NCBI GenBank assembly: GCA_003342895.1
Contig: PTFA01000111.1
Coordinates: 532,199-596,198 of the forward strand
DNA from: Casuarius casuarius
Lineage: Eukaryota > Chordata > Aves > Casuariiformes > Casuariidae
DNA: 64,000 nucleotides
Direction of reading: 5' to 3'
A program made the translations under genes and the position numbers. Within the stretch, counting starts at the first letter, position 1; every line of letters begins with the position of its first letter. The notes below the pieces were generated by a model. The model worked only from the letters and a program-made list of their open reading frames with translations. It did no database searches and was not told the DNA's origin. This document shows, one piece after another, positions 25,151 through 36,700 of this stretch.

Positions 25151-27342
25151 ACATCATGTGTGTGTATATGTGTATGCATATATATTTCTACATATGAAAA
25201 TGTGTATATCTCTCTCTGTAGAAACAATTTTGACTGCTAAAGTTCCATAAATCATTTTTGGGCTTACTGTTAGTAACATTATTTTTCATAACCATAAAAG
25301 ATTTGGAAGGAAAGCTTTTCATTAATTAAAAACTGTCCACCCAAGTTCTGCATCTTCTCTACAAGAAGGTGGTTAGGAAGGCACCCACAAAGCAAACTCT
25401 TTTAGAGGTTAAGGAAAGCAGGGAATAACACTGGAATGAAGAAGGCCTTGGTTGACACTCTGCAATATGTGGATTTGGAAGGGGAAACTGCCACTGCTTA
25501 ACACAACAAGCACCTCTCATTGAGAAAAGCATTTAGTGTCATGCGCCAAGTTTTTGCTCTCCTTCTATGTGTAAGATCCTGGAAATCTAAAGGAACTCAA
25601 AGTGATAGAAATGTCACTTGATTCTAAAAGATTCTCTTTGATTCTTATGGTAACAGAGTTAAAACTTTACCTAGCTGAGATTATCAGAAATATAATTCTA
25701 GAAAGAATAGTTGTTTCTTTGTGGTTTTAATACATTATTTCTTTATATTCCATAAAACTCTTACTCCTTTACTTGTCATTGAGGTGACTGTTCTTTAATA
25801 GAGTCGAAGTGTTTCAGTTGCAGGTGCAGGGTCAACAGAGAAGACAGAAGTTTTAGTGCCGTTTCTCACATTGTTTTCCTTGCTAAGATAAGAGCTTACA
25901 AACCTTTGAAGAATACAAGAGAAGATATGTTTAGCTGTACCTTCAAGACCTGCAGACCAGAAACATATATCCTCAAGATAATCTTAATGTATGTAACAGA
26001 AATTACAATCCTCACTCTTTAGGTATTATATTTGTCATCTGATTTATAAATTTTCTCTAATCAGTAATCAACCTTACCTGCATCTTATTAGAATAGTTGA
26101 AATAAATTAGCAAAGTTTTTTAAATATGATAGAAAACACTACCACTTCTAGTCGGAAGCAATTGGAAGAAAATCACTTGATGTATCATGTATACTGAGTC
26201 ATAATGTGTTTGAGATTTTCGTTTACTTTTCTACCTGACAGCCTGTCCTCCTTTTTTTTTGTAATCACAGCATTCTTTTTTTTAGTAGCCAGAACATTTC
26301 TTTGACTGGATTGTGTGGCAGTGATACTTTGTCACCTTGACGTACCTGCTGCAGTCTGGTTTCCCCTGGGAATCCTTATATTCTGTCTGGGAGCTGAAGC
26401 TTCCAAGTTATCAGCAAAATCCTGCTCATACCACTCAGCTACCTGTCAGTTTATCCAGATTCTTGGCAATACCTGTGGCAGTGTCTATTTCAGGACTGAT
26501 CATGTTGCTGTAATGGAGGTGGTTCCTTTCAGTTCATGTGTCATGATGGTTAGAATGGTGTAAAATCACTGTTTGCAGTATGCCACTGTAGTCATGGTAG
26601 TATATAAATGGACATAATTTGATTTTTAAAAGGAAAAAGGGGAGCTGGCAAGGCTTTGGAGAAAATACTTAGCTTTTCCCCCAAAACAAATGCTTGTTGT
26701 AATCATGTAAACCCTTATTCAGGTGCATACTTAAAGTCAACTGCAACTTGATGTAAGTTGCAATTGACTCAAGTAGTTTTATTCATATATTTAGAGTTAG
26801 GGTGACACACAAGAATTTGTAGGGAAGTGAATTTGCCGTTGACCTAACTGTGAAGAAATGCAATGTGCTTATATGGGCATTGGGGTGATTGAGCCACTTC
26901 CTAATGGAACAGTTTATCCCCTCATCATAGGTTCTGTAATGGCAACTTAGCAATATATTTAGTCTTTATTTTTTCACATTTGTCATTGTAACCTTTAAAT
27001 GTAGGAAGTTCTATTACAGTGCTGTCTGTCTCCACACCACTGAGTGTGGCTGCACACTTTTTGAACAGAAAAGTACAGCAAATCAATCCTATACTCTTGA
27101 GAAACGTATTTATGATAACTGTTATACTTTATTTTATTTTATTTTCCCCAAAGAAAACATTTTACTGTAAGTTCAGTGTCCCTGAATGATCCGAAGACAC
27201 GTTTCCTTTTCTTTTTCTTACCACCGGTACATACCTAAGCTAAATTTTTTTATCTTAATAGCTGTAGGAAAATGGTGAAGAGTAGGTATAAACAAGATAC
27301 CCTGTAGCAAGTCCATAGGAGATTTATGAAGTGTGTTTACTT

Positions 27343-27358
27343 TGTGTGTGTGTGTGTA
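27343..27358. repeat. Short (TG)8 microsatellite
   Basis: Eight TG units, followed by a TATATGTATATTATG-type AT stretch. It lies about 100 bases from the truncated end of the CR1 piece that follows. Confidence 0.9.
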
Positions 27359-27454
27359 TATGTATATTATGTATAAGCATCAGTGTGCCATAACATAACA
27401 GCACAATAATGTAGCAGCAGCTTTACAGTAACAGTTTCAACAGTCACAGACTGT

Positions 27455-28080
27455 ACTGCAGCCAAGGTTACCTCCAACCTTCACATCTCCAACCAGCCCT
27501 TCCTTGTTCGTAAGTACAGGGTCCAGCAGACCTTGTAGTTACAACCTTCTCATTGGCCCCTCCATCACCTGTATCAGGAAGTTGCCATCAAATCTCTCCA
27601 GGAACCTCCTGGATTGCTTGTGCTCTTGTGTGTTGTCGCTCCAGCAGATACCAACATGGTTAGAGTCCTCCAAAAGGAGCAGGGCCTGAGAACATGAGGC
27701 TACTTGCAGCTGTCTGTAGAAGACCTTATCTTCTACTTCCTGATCAGATGGCCTGCAGCAAACAGCCACAGCAGTGTCACCCGTATTAGTCTGCCCCTTA
27801 ATCCTTACCCATAAACTCTCAGTCAGCCCATTGTCTATCCTTCAGCAGAGCTACATATGCTCCAGCTGCTCTCTCACATAAAGGGCAACCCCCTCCTCAC
27901 CTTTCTGGCCTGTCTTTTCTAAAGANCCTGTGGCCATCCATCACAGCACTCCAGCCATGCAAGCTATCCTACCATGTCTCTGTAATCTCAATGAGGTCAT
28001 AACCCTGCAACTGTACACACATCTCCAGTTCCTCCTGTTTATTCCCCATTTGTGTACAGGCACTTCAGAGAAGCATCCAA
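27455..28080 (-). pseudogene. CR1 ORF2 endonuclease domain, decayed
   Basis: This is the remains of the APE-type endonuclease that nicks target DNA for CR1 target-primed reverse transcription. From 28080 downward the frames give KCLYTNGE, then NKQEELEMCVQLQGYDLIEI with ITETW and a stop where Trp-Asp is expected. MDGHRXFRKDRPER follows, then a clean 76-codon stretch at 27769-27539 with CCRPSDQEVEDKVFYRQL, ASCSQALLLLEDSNH and KQSRRFLERFDGNFL. It ends near VLTNKEGLVGDVKVGGNLG. The usual GDFNHPDICW block reads EDSNHVGICW, so the key Asp position is changed. Several frameshifts separate the blocks. The identification rests on remembered avian CR1 ORF2 sequence and is strong. Confidence 0.92.
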
Positions 28081-28240
28081 GTGTGCTGATTTCCTAGAAN
28101 GGTTGTAAGAGGTTTTCCCATAGTGTTGACCTTTAGGCATTTCCTTGCTTGCATGCAAATGATTGAGGTGCCCCCACTTAAGCCCTGTTTTGTTGAATGC
28201 ATGGTCCCTTTAACTCTCCCCTTCCCCTGTCTTTGCTAGT

Positions 28241-28470
28241 TTAAAGCCCTTCTGGATTGGCCAGCCTGTTGGCAAAGACNCTTGTGCCCCACTTAGTGAG
28301 GTGGATCTCATCTCTCCCAGTCAGTTGTCAATCTTCAAACAGGGTCCCGTGGTCATAGAAACCAAAACCCTGTTGCCAACATCAGCTGTGCAGCCAGCTG
28401 TTGACTCACGGTATCCTTCCACTCCTCCTCACATCCTTCATCCTCACTGGTAGGATTGAGGAGAAAAAAC
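28241..28470 (-). pseudogene. CR1 ORF1 C-terminal esterase-like segment, decayed
   Basis: On the minus strand the frame reads FSSILPVRMKDVRRSGRI, a stop, VNSWLHS, a stop, CWQQGFGFYDHGTLFED, a stop, then QLTGRDEIHLTKWG and VFANRLANPEGL, closing at a TAA complementary to 28241-28243. This is the C-terminal part of the SGNH-esterase-like domain in ORF1 of avian CR1 elements. The RDxIHL block carries the Asp-x-x-His pair typical of the catalytic triad. Three in-frame stops make it non-functional. It lies directly upstream, on the element strand, of the ORF2 endonuclease remnant, as expected for one CR1 copy. Confidence 0.85.
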
Positions 28471-30917
28471 ACAGAAGGGCACACAAACACAACATCTATC
28501 ACAAGGAAAAAGATGGAAACATGCATCTGTTAGCAGGGATTAAAGAAAAGGAAGGAAGAAGCATCTCTACCTTTTGTTGGCAACAAACCATTAGGTTGGC
28601 TCAGCTACTTTTGAAACTATCTGCCAGGAAGTAGTTAGGAATCTTTTGAGGATATCTGACCAGGAGAAAATTGTCTAAGGACCTTTGCTGACCTTTCTTT
28701 TAATCATGTACATGGGGTTTAATCTAATTGCTTATGACATAAATATATTAAATTGAAAATTATGTTATCCTTTGCATAGATGTAACATNCTGTTATTATT
28801 ATTACTCTTTTGGAAGTTAATACTTTAGTAGAAATAGAACCGTGAACGTAAATAATTCTCAAAGTATTGAAGTGAATCTGTTTTAGCAAATGTCCCGCAA
28901 ATGACCCAAATTGAGCCTTCATACCATTGTGTTTCAGATTCTGAAACTCTACAGGTTCNTATCTTTTTATTGTGTTAACTCGTTTTCTTTTTTTAAATTG
29001 TGTTTATTTCTGATTCTAGTGTGTCGTCTGGGTGGTGATTATCTTCTTAAGTTTATTCCTCTTCCTTAGCTTTTCCATATCTCATTTTTCTAACGCTCTT
29101 ATGAGAGGTGACTCTCTCCAAGACATTACTGCATTTTTAAGATTTTTGGAGTTGTTTTGGGGTTTGGTTAGTACTGGAGTAGGGGATTACATGCTTTGAA
29201 TGTCCTTGGTTTCATTCTGTTGTTTGTTGTGAAACTAGTGCAAATATATTATTCTTTCAAGCAGTGCCATTAAAAATTGGCTTAGTTTCTTTAAGCAGTT
29301 ATAAAACACCGATTTCCACCAGATCTTTAAGGTTAACGTGTTTACCCAAATTGAACAAGTTGAAAGTTCATATTTTTTCCAACTTGGTTTATTTTTGTAC
29401 CTTGTTGTCCTCCTTCCTCTTCTGAAGTCTGTATTCAGAACAGGCAATTGTTGTTTTTATTATAAGTAAAATTACTTATTTCCTATAGTTGAAATACATA
29501 GATAGTTGTAATTCATGGACAGAGGTGCACTTAGCTAGTTTCTGGCTTCATGCTTGGAACTTTATTCTGTTGAGCTTAAATATTCTCTGAACGATCCTTT
29601 AAGTTGTTTGAAGTTTGAAAGAAAACTGTTTTTCTCCATGAGCATGAAGAATTAAAACATAACACAGCTACATCTCCCCGATTCACTGTAGACCAGTAGC
29701 ACTGTGTAGTGTACGGTTCAGTGAGAAGGCTGTACTGGAAAGAAAAAAAAGTCCTTTTTCCATGGCTTTCTCCACACCCAATGAGAGCCTGTCTAAAGTT
29801 GGATGCTTCTTTTCAACCTTTATTTCTTTATTGAAGAAATTCAGGAATGACTTTGAAGCATGAGTGGTACTCACAGGTCATTTTTAAAATTTCTGTCAAA
29901 GATAATACAATAATTAAACATNACAGGTGATGTTTAAATCAGTTTACAGTTCAGTATGCAAGCTCGTCTTTCAGAAGGGAACACTATTTAAGGAGAGATC
30001 GTAAACCAAAATGAGACTATTGCCAAAAAAGTATGTAGCTGGAGAAAATTGGATAGTAAAATCTTTACCAAAACACACATCCAACAGATATGTTACTCTT
30101 TCAAATCTTGAGCTTGTTTGCTGTTTGGAAATAGTTTTATTTGTGCTCCTATACTGTCATACTTTTTGATTTTTTTTTCCTTTTCTGATTTGTATATTAC
30201 CTTCATGTTTACATCCATAGAACGTTGCCACTTACAAATAATACTTTGGTTTCACATGCATTAAAAAAGACTATCCTTAATTTAAATAAGAAGTAAATTA
30301 CTTTGATGAAAACAATATTGTTTACTATACATATGTGATTACCTATTTTTTTCCATAAGATCAAATTATTTTTATCTACAAATAAGGCTTTAACAGTTTC
30401 TCTCTGGTTTTGACCTGGAAGAAGTGAGAAATGAAAGGGAGGTACTCTGTAAAGCAGAATGAGAATGTAATATCCCCTATAGCAGAGCAATTGCTTTTAA
30501 AGACAAAAAGAGAAGGTAAATAAGTAAGCTTTTCAGTAATAAAACTGAAAGCTGTCAGGATAGAATCTAATGCTGTCCTATACTAGCTAAGACAGAACCA
30601 ACACATTTATTTATTCAGATATTCTGCCATAGGAATAATACAAAAATAAACGAATAGAAATCCCAAATGCACATGTTAAAAAGATACCTGAATATGTATC
30701 TGAATCAGTATCTGAATATGAGGGTTACAGGTGCAAAGTAGTGCTTTGTCTGCTCCTTGTTAGGAGTAGTTTTCCCATCCTGAACTGAGTGTCTTCTTTC
30801 TGGAGAAGTCATCCAAGTCTGCATGAGGTGTAGTGCTTCTGGATAGCTCCATGGGGATCAGCTGCCAGAAATTCTGCAGCTCCTGCTAGGTTTATTATAG
30901 GCAAGTAGTAATGTCCA

Positions 30918-30969
30918 GTTACACAGAATGAGCAGGGAACCTGGTTACACAGAATGAGCAGGGTACCTG
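30918..30969. repeat. 26-bp tandem duplication
   Basis: Two adjacent copies of a 26-base unit starting GTTACACAGAATGAGCAGGG differ at one position (A versus T before the final ACCTG/CCTG end). They lie inside an unidentified 141-codon minus-strand open frame. One internal duplication would not preserve frame, since 26 is not a multiple of three. Confidence 0.95.
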
Positions 30970-31186
30970 CTTGCGCCATGGCTGTGAGCCTGTAGATGTT
31001 CCCTGGAACAAAAAGATTGTTGGGTTTATTCAGGAAATACTTTCGATATCTACTCCCAGCTTCAGTTTGAGACTTAGAGTTTGGATTCATCAAAATGGCT
31101 CCTCCTCTGATCATACCTGGTTGGTATCTCTGATCTGTTTGTTCATGAGGCGTGATACATATAACTTTGTCTCTAGCTGTACACAA

Positions 31187-31622
31187 GTGGAAGGCTACCA
31201 GGAAGATTAGGGGCTTGAAGCACGTGAGATACAAGACTGGGAGAACTGGGTTGGTTCAGCCTTAGAAAGAGAGGGTTGTGGGGAGATCTTACTCGTGTCT
31301 GCAGTTATCATTAGAATTTATAGAGGAGATGAGGTCAGACTCCTCTCAAAGGTGCAAAGTGGTAGAGACAGTAAGGAACAGATCTGAGCTGAAACACAGG
31401 AAATTCTGGTAGAATATTAGGACAGCTGTTTTCACCATGAGGGCGGTGAAATACAGGAAGAGGCTGCTGAGCAGGGGTGTGGAANCTCCATCCTTGGAGG
31501 TACCAAAAACTCAGCCGGCCAAGGCCCTGAGCAACTGCTCTGTCTGGAACTGCTCTGAGTAGAGGGTAGGACTAGATGACCTCCAGTGGTCACTTACAGT
31601 GTAAATTATTCTACGATTCTGA
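31187..31622 (+). repeat. CR1 LINE, 3'-end fragment
   Basis: This is a plus-strand 5'-truncated CR1 tail. Ordered landmarks are ACCAGGAAGATTAGGGGCTT near 31197, GAACTGGGTTGGTTCAGCCT near 31243, GGGGAGATCTTACTCGTGTC near 31280, and AGGCTGCTGAGCAGGGGTGT near 31461. They are followed by TCCATCCTTGGAGGTACC, then GGACTAGATGACCTCCAGTG near 31569. The element closes on two imperfect octamers, TTATTCTACGATTCTGA, at 31607-31622. The upstream border is soft: matching fades into unidentified sequence before about 31187. It lies in the last PUDP intron on the gene's strand. Confidence 0.93.
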
Positions 31623-33699
31623 GCTCGGCATTCAAGGTGCAGTTACATGTATGTGCTGTACTTGCCACGAAAATTCAGTGGTTTTAGTACATTTATAAAG
31701 TGTACGTTTATGTGGAAGGGAAGGCAACACAGATTAACTATTTCATTGCACAGAATTCCTTTATTAGGCTACATTTAGAGATAAGTGACACATTAAAAAA
31801 AAGTGTTAAGTGTTAAACAGTATCAGTAGTCCTCATACAGAGCATCTTGAGTATTTGCCTTGTGTCCTTCATAAACGAACAATACTCTTCTATTGCTATT
31901 CCAAGCTACAGTTGATTGAGTTAGGTTTCTGCTGTTGAGATAATTGGACACTGTTTCAGAAATGCCTGGGAATTTCTTGAGGCCTGTAACACAAGATGCC
32001 TTACAAAGTTCTTAGTGTGTTGTCCTCTAAACACACAATCCTCTATAAAAAGAATGCTCTAGCCATCCGGAATGATCAGAATAACCCCGCATGTAAATGT
32101 GACCTTCTCTGTGCTTCACAGAGTCGCAGTGTCTGGGTCCAGCTGTCAGTCACAGAAGCACTTTCTTTCACTTGATTGAGTCTTGAATAGAAGCAAGAAA
32201 CTCGAAATTTCTCCATGTTCTTCCCCTTCCAAACTGTTTTACTCCTTCTGGCCCACCTTAGGATACTGTTCTATGAACTGGCTTGTCAGAGAGTAGCTGC
32301 TGCTGTGGGCTTAAAATAAACTGACATTTATGCAAGAAATTCAGTGTACTTTACCAACCCACTGAAGGGCATTTAAGATGTGCAGAAGTAATACAGTGTT
32401 TTTTTTTTTTTTTCCTTTGGAATCCTGCTTGTGATTTTTGTTTTAAACTTGTACCTCTTCTGGTAACTAAGTTGATTCTTGTACTGACCTGCACTGTCAC
32501 TCCTAGCAGTAAGTTAATAAAAAGCTGAATTTNAAAAAAAATTGTGCATATGTTTTCCAAACAGTTCTTAATATGAATTTTTGAGTCGTAAAGAATGATG
32601 ACTGGTAGTTAGTATTCTGGGTGCTGGTATGCTTAATTCATTTGATTACAAATAAGTTCCCAGCTTGTTTGTTCGTTTGTGTAGCATTTAAAAACAGCTT
32701 ACTGCTCATTTTCCTTAATAGAACTAACCTGGGGGGCTGTAAGCTGCACAGCTTCCTTAAACAATGTATTTGATGTAATTCTGTTATCCATGGCTAGTTA
32801 AATTGGCATATGTCCTTAAAATAAAATGTAGTGTAATTCATTATTGCTACTGAAACTTTTCCCAACTATTTCTGGAAAGAGCAGAAGTCCAAAAATTGGA
32901 GAGAATCATTAATGAAATTATTTCATTACTGTTTTTTGTTAATTCTTCAGACAGCTAACACAGTGGGAGGCCAAAATTACAAATACTATAGCTGCTTAAA
33001 ATGTATGTATTCAATAATATTTAANTAAGTCTTCTGGTAAATGGGTCACCTAGAAATCCATTTTTCCCTCGTTCTTAGATATTTTGTATATCAAAGAGTG
33101 AGAAAAAAAGAAAGCACAAATAACCTAAACAATAGTGCAGCAGCTGTGCTATGACTTATTAGTGAAGTTGTTGTTGNTGGTGGTCTCTTTCTCTTTTTGC
33201 AAATTTCCACCACCTCAATAAATCATAAACAGACTTTTCAGCATCCATTTAGTAAGGGATGTAGATNGGACTGCGTTGTGGTCTGCGTATGCTGTGGTTC
33301 ACGAAAATCCCTAGATCACTTGCACTAGTAACAGTTCATCAGTAGCAGAGCTCTTTCAAAAATTAGAAAAAGTTGAGTCAGCAAGGAAAAGAATTAAAAA
33401 TTGTTGAACAAAACAAAAGGTGTAATTACAGTAGTATTATCCTTCAGACTAATAATTTCTTTCTTAGATGCTACTTATTTTTGAATTATGACCACAGCCA
33501 GAGGAAGTAAAAATACNTGTTTGGCATTGAAAAGTCAGTGAGTTACCTTTAAAAATGAAAGGCCTCAATAGTTAAACAGCAGCCTTTTAGAAATGAACAA
33601 ACTAGTTCTGAAAGCGATTTGGTAATCAAAATCACGAGGATTTCAAAATCCTGAGCTAGCTGTACTTGGCAGATTTCTTCCTGAGAGTCTTTTATGGGC

Positions 33700-33775
33700 T
33701 CACTTCAAAGTCCATTGAAGTCGATGGGGATTTTTTTTTTTTTTGGTGATATGACGGGATTTGAATTAGGCATTA
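33700..33775. repeat. Fragment of a palindromic MITE-like amniote repeat
   Basis: The near-palindrome CCATTGAAGTCGATGG at 33712-33727 is one change from CCATTGACTTCAATGG-type cores of an old short palindromic repeat that I recall as abundant in turtles and crocodilians and present in birds. The flanking CTCACTTCAAAGT on the left and GGATTTGAATTAGGCA on the right also fit. A T-run replaces the original centre. The fragment is short, so chance similarity is possible. Confidence 0.45.
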
Positions 33776-36700
33776 AATTCTTATTTCCAGAAGGCTGCAT
33801 TGTGCATGTATACATAAATGCATGTAACATCACAGTGGACCTACATATTTTTGGCTCAGAGATGTGGATACACAAAGGTACTTGAAAGCTACAGTATATG
33901 CATTTAGAATGTCTCCAGTAAGCCCCGTAAAGCCAACGGAAAACACACAAAGAAAGTTGTAAGGTGAATAATCTTCTGAGATTTAGTACAATAGTAGGAT
34001 CTTACAGAGATCTCTGAAAAAGAAACAAACAAACAAGAAAAACCCAAAACAAACAGCTATTGGTGTCCATAATGTTATCTAAACTTTTTTCCAGTCAAGT
34101 AACTTTTGAATCAAGGTATTTGGGGAAACTGCAGAATATGTGGAGAAGGTTATGGAAGGAAATGTTTCCCATGTAATGTTACCAAATATTTCCAGACTGT
34201 AAATTTACAACTAGCATTTGTCATCTTTTTGCCCTGTTGATTTGATAATGAAGGAGAATAATCTGTGATGATAAACAGTGAAGTTACGGAAGTATAAGAT
34301 GCAATCCATAAGAAGCACCAAATGTAACATGTTGCATTCTGATACCTTTTGTTTCTGTGTCGTCTGAGCACAGAAGATGTAATAGTCGTCTTCTGTACAT
34401 TATCACCAAGCACAGAAGGAGACTAAACCTGTTTAGAAGTTGAGAATGGACATAGGATAACCTCTCAAAGGACTAATCAGCTGTTTCTTTCTATGATTCA
34501 GTTGCTCTAAAATGTTTTTCTAGCTGTGGCTGCCATATGGTCATCCATGCATGTTCCGTATCGCTGGGGCGGTGGTGGGGAATGACCAGCAACAGTAGTT
34601 TATCAGTTATTTGATTAATGAGGCAGAAATCATTTCTTCCACTTTATCCAGCTTTTCATGGGACCTCTGTAAGGCTACTTCCCACTTAGGGTTTAGATTA
34701 GCAAGTGAACTGATGTTTTGAAATTTCATTAGTTATTCTTCCTTTCTAAACTTTGAAGCCTCAAAATTCTACTATTTTCCCCTTTTGCTTTCATTCAGCA
34801 GGAATGAAATTATTTTTTTCCTCTTTTTTGTTTTTAATCAGAGTACTGTTTTTCCCCAGACCTGCAATGGTTTTGAAATGGATTTTATGGATGCAGGGAG
34901 AGTCGTTCTGATATTAAGCCCGCAGAAGGCAATTTAATGTTAATTTAGCACTGTCTAAGCCTCAATAGCATAGAAGATCTTTGAGGTGTATTTTTCCCAG
35001 AGTGAAAGACTTACCCACATTGGTATCAGTTTGAACAGACCACAAGGCAAGATAAGAGGAACTGATAGCAGGAAAAATTAAAACTGAAGTTGAATGTTTT
35101 CCATCAATTTCCATAGTAGCTATTTCCCATGGAGCATATAGTAAATACAAAGTAATAATAATAAATTAAAAGAATATGTTTAGAGAAGAAAAGTTTGGAG
35201 TTAAAAAGTACGCAGTTCCTGTTCTGCTCATGTTTTTATCAAAGTAAGATGAAATATTCGATACTCTTGCCAGCAAGACCCTGGTTCAAAGGCAAAGTGC
35301 TGAAATGTATGTTTTAGTCCCAGTGTCTGTAAATATTTTGAATTCTCTGAGATTAAGAACCTACATTGAGACCAGAACCTGCAAACAGGATGTTTTTCTC
35401 ACTGAAATACAGAATTCTTTACAGAGAGATGGATGGTAGTGTGTAATTTGCAAACAAGGATAAGGTGTATAAATGACACCATCTTTAGTTTCATTCTTCT
35501 CCTGTTTTAGCACTGATATGATAATGTCATATATGATCAAGGATACTTGTTTGATAAGGATTCCCTGTTCCTCACCTATGGCCCATTCATATTATCTATA
35601 CATGTTTTTCAAGGTCTTAATATCAAAAGTGTATTATTTTTTTCTCAAGTGAAATGGTTATTTTTTTATAGACATGTAGAGTGAAATGTAAATTAGTGTG
35701 CTTTATTACTTTATTTTGCTTTAAGCATCTAGTTCATTCCAGAGTAAAAAGTGTCCTACCATAGTATTACCCTTGGAGAGATATCATAGTAGCAGTATTG
35801 ATCAGTGCCACAAGTTTTAGAAATAATGCCAACATCCCACAGCTAAAATCTGTATAAATCTCGTCTGTCTCTCTCAATTGGAGTGATGGTCATGTTGCAA
35901 TATTTATGCAAAACAGGGAAGAACTTGGCTGCTTTCATATCTCTAAATTTAGTATGTGGGTGGGCCAGGGCAGTGGACAGTTTCTAACATCTCTGTGCAG
36001 CCAAGTTAATAAATCCACTTTGTATGTGACCTTTGTAAACCTTTTGTCATCCATTAAAAGTGTTGCTCTGCTGTTGACAATAAGTGTCAGTAGCAAGAAG
36101 AACTGGAGGAAGACCTAGTACACTTATTTCCGGTAACATTAAAGCCACTATAATTATGGGTCATTTGCCTGGCTTCTTTGGTAATTAAGAGTTTTAATTG
36201 CTTCTAGTTCCAGGGAATTAGTTAAGCTTTTCATTATGCATATTGCCTTCCATAATCATCGGCTTCTCTCCTACAGCAAGTTTGGTCACATCACCCAAGT
36301 CAATTAGGTCTTTCAAGGCAGAANGGTGAAGTACATTTCTTTGTACAGGGTGGATTAGAAAAAGGTTCTGAAAAGCCTTGATAATGCTGTTTGTGCAACA
36401 TTTAAGCTTACTCTTTAAAAGGCAGAGCGTGTCAGGGTTTCATTTACTCTTTCAGAATGCACAGAGAGCTTAGAGACTAGGGATTTAGGTCGCAAAGCAA
36501 TGCGTTGCTAAGAACAAAACCAGTAGGCAGGACCACGCTTCAATTCGGATAGCAATTGTTCCAAGCTTTGCAAGATCAGCTGCATGTGTACTTGTAGTTA
36601 GTAGTAGTGATAATAATCAACAGATTGGGAATGTCCCTGTTCAAACTGGAGGGGAGTGGAGGGGAGGAGTGGAATTTAGTGGCTGAATAAAGGCAATTAG

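Larger units (their letters stand above)
27450..28490 (-). mobile_element. CR1 LINE internal fragment (end of ORF1 plus ORF2 endonuclease half)
   Basis: Read on the minus strand, the piece runs from the esterase-like end of CR1 ORF1 (28470-28241), through a short inter-ORF spacer, into the ORF2 apurinic-type endonuclease region (about 28080-27455). It then stops; the reverse transcriptase and 3' UTR are missing. CR1 insertions are normally 5'-truncated and keep the 3' end, so an internal fragment implies a later deletion or rearrangement. Stops and frameshifts in both reading frames show it is dead. It lies in the last PUDP intron, antisense to the gene. Confidence 0.9.

Noticed and set aside
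35270..35300. GGTTCAAA-like tRNA T-loop motif
   Set aside because: No acceptor stem, D-loop or anticodon stem could be folded around it. No tRNA was found elsewhere either.
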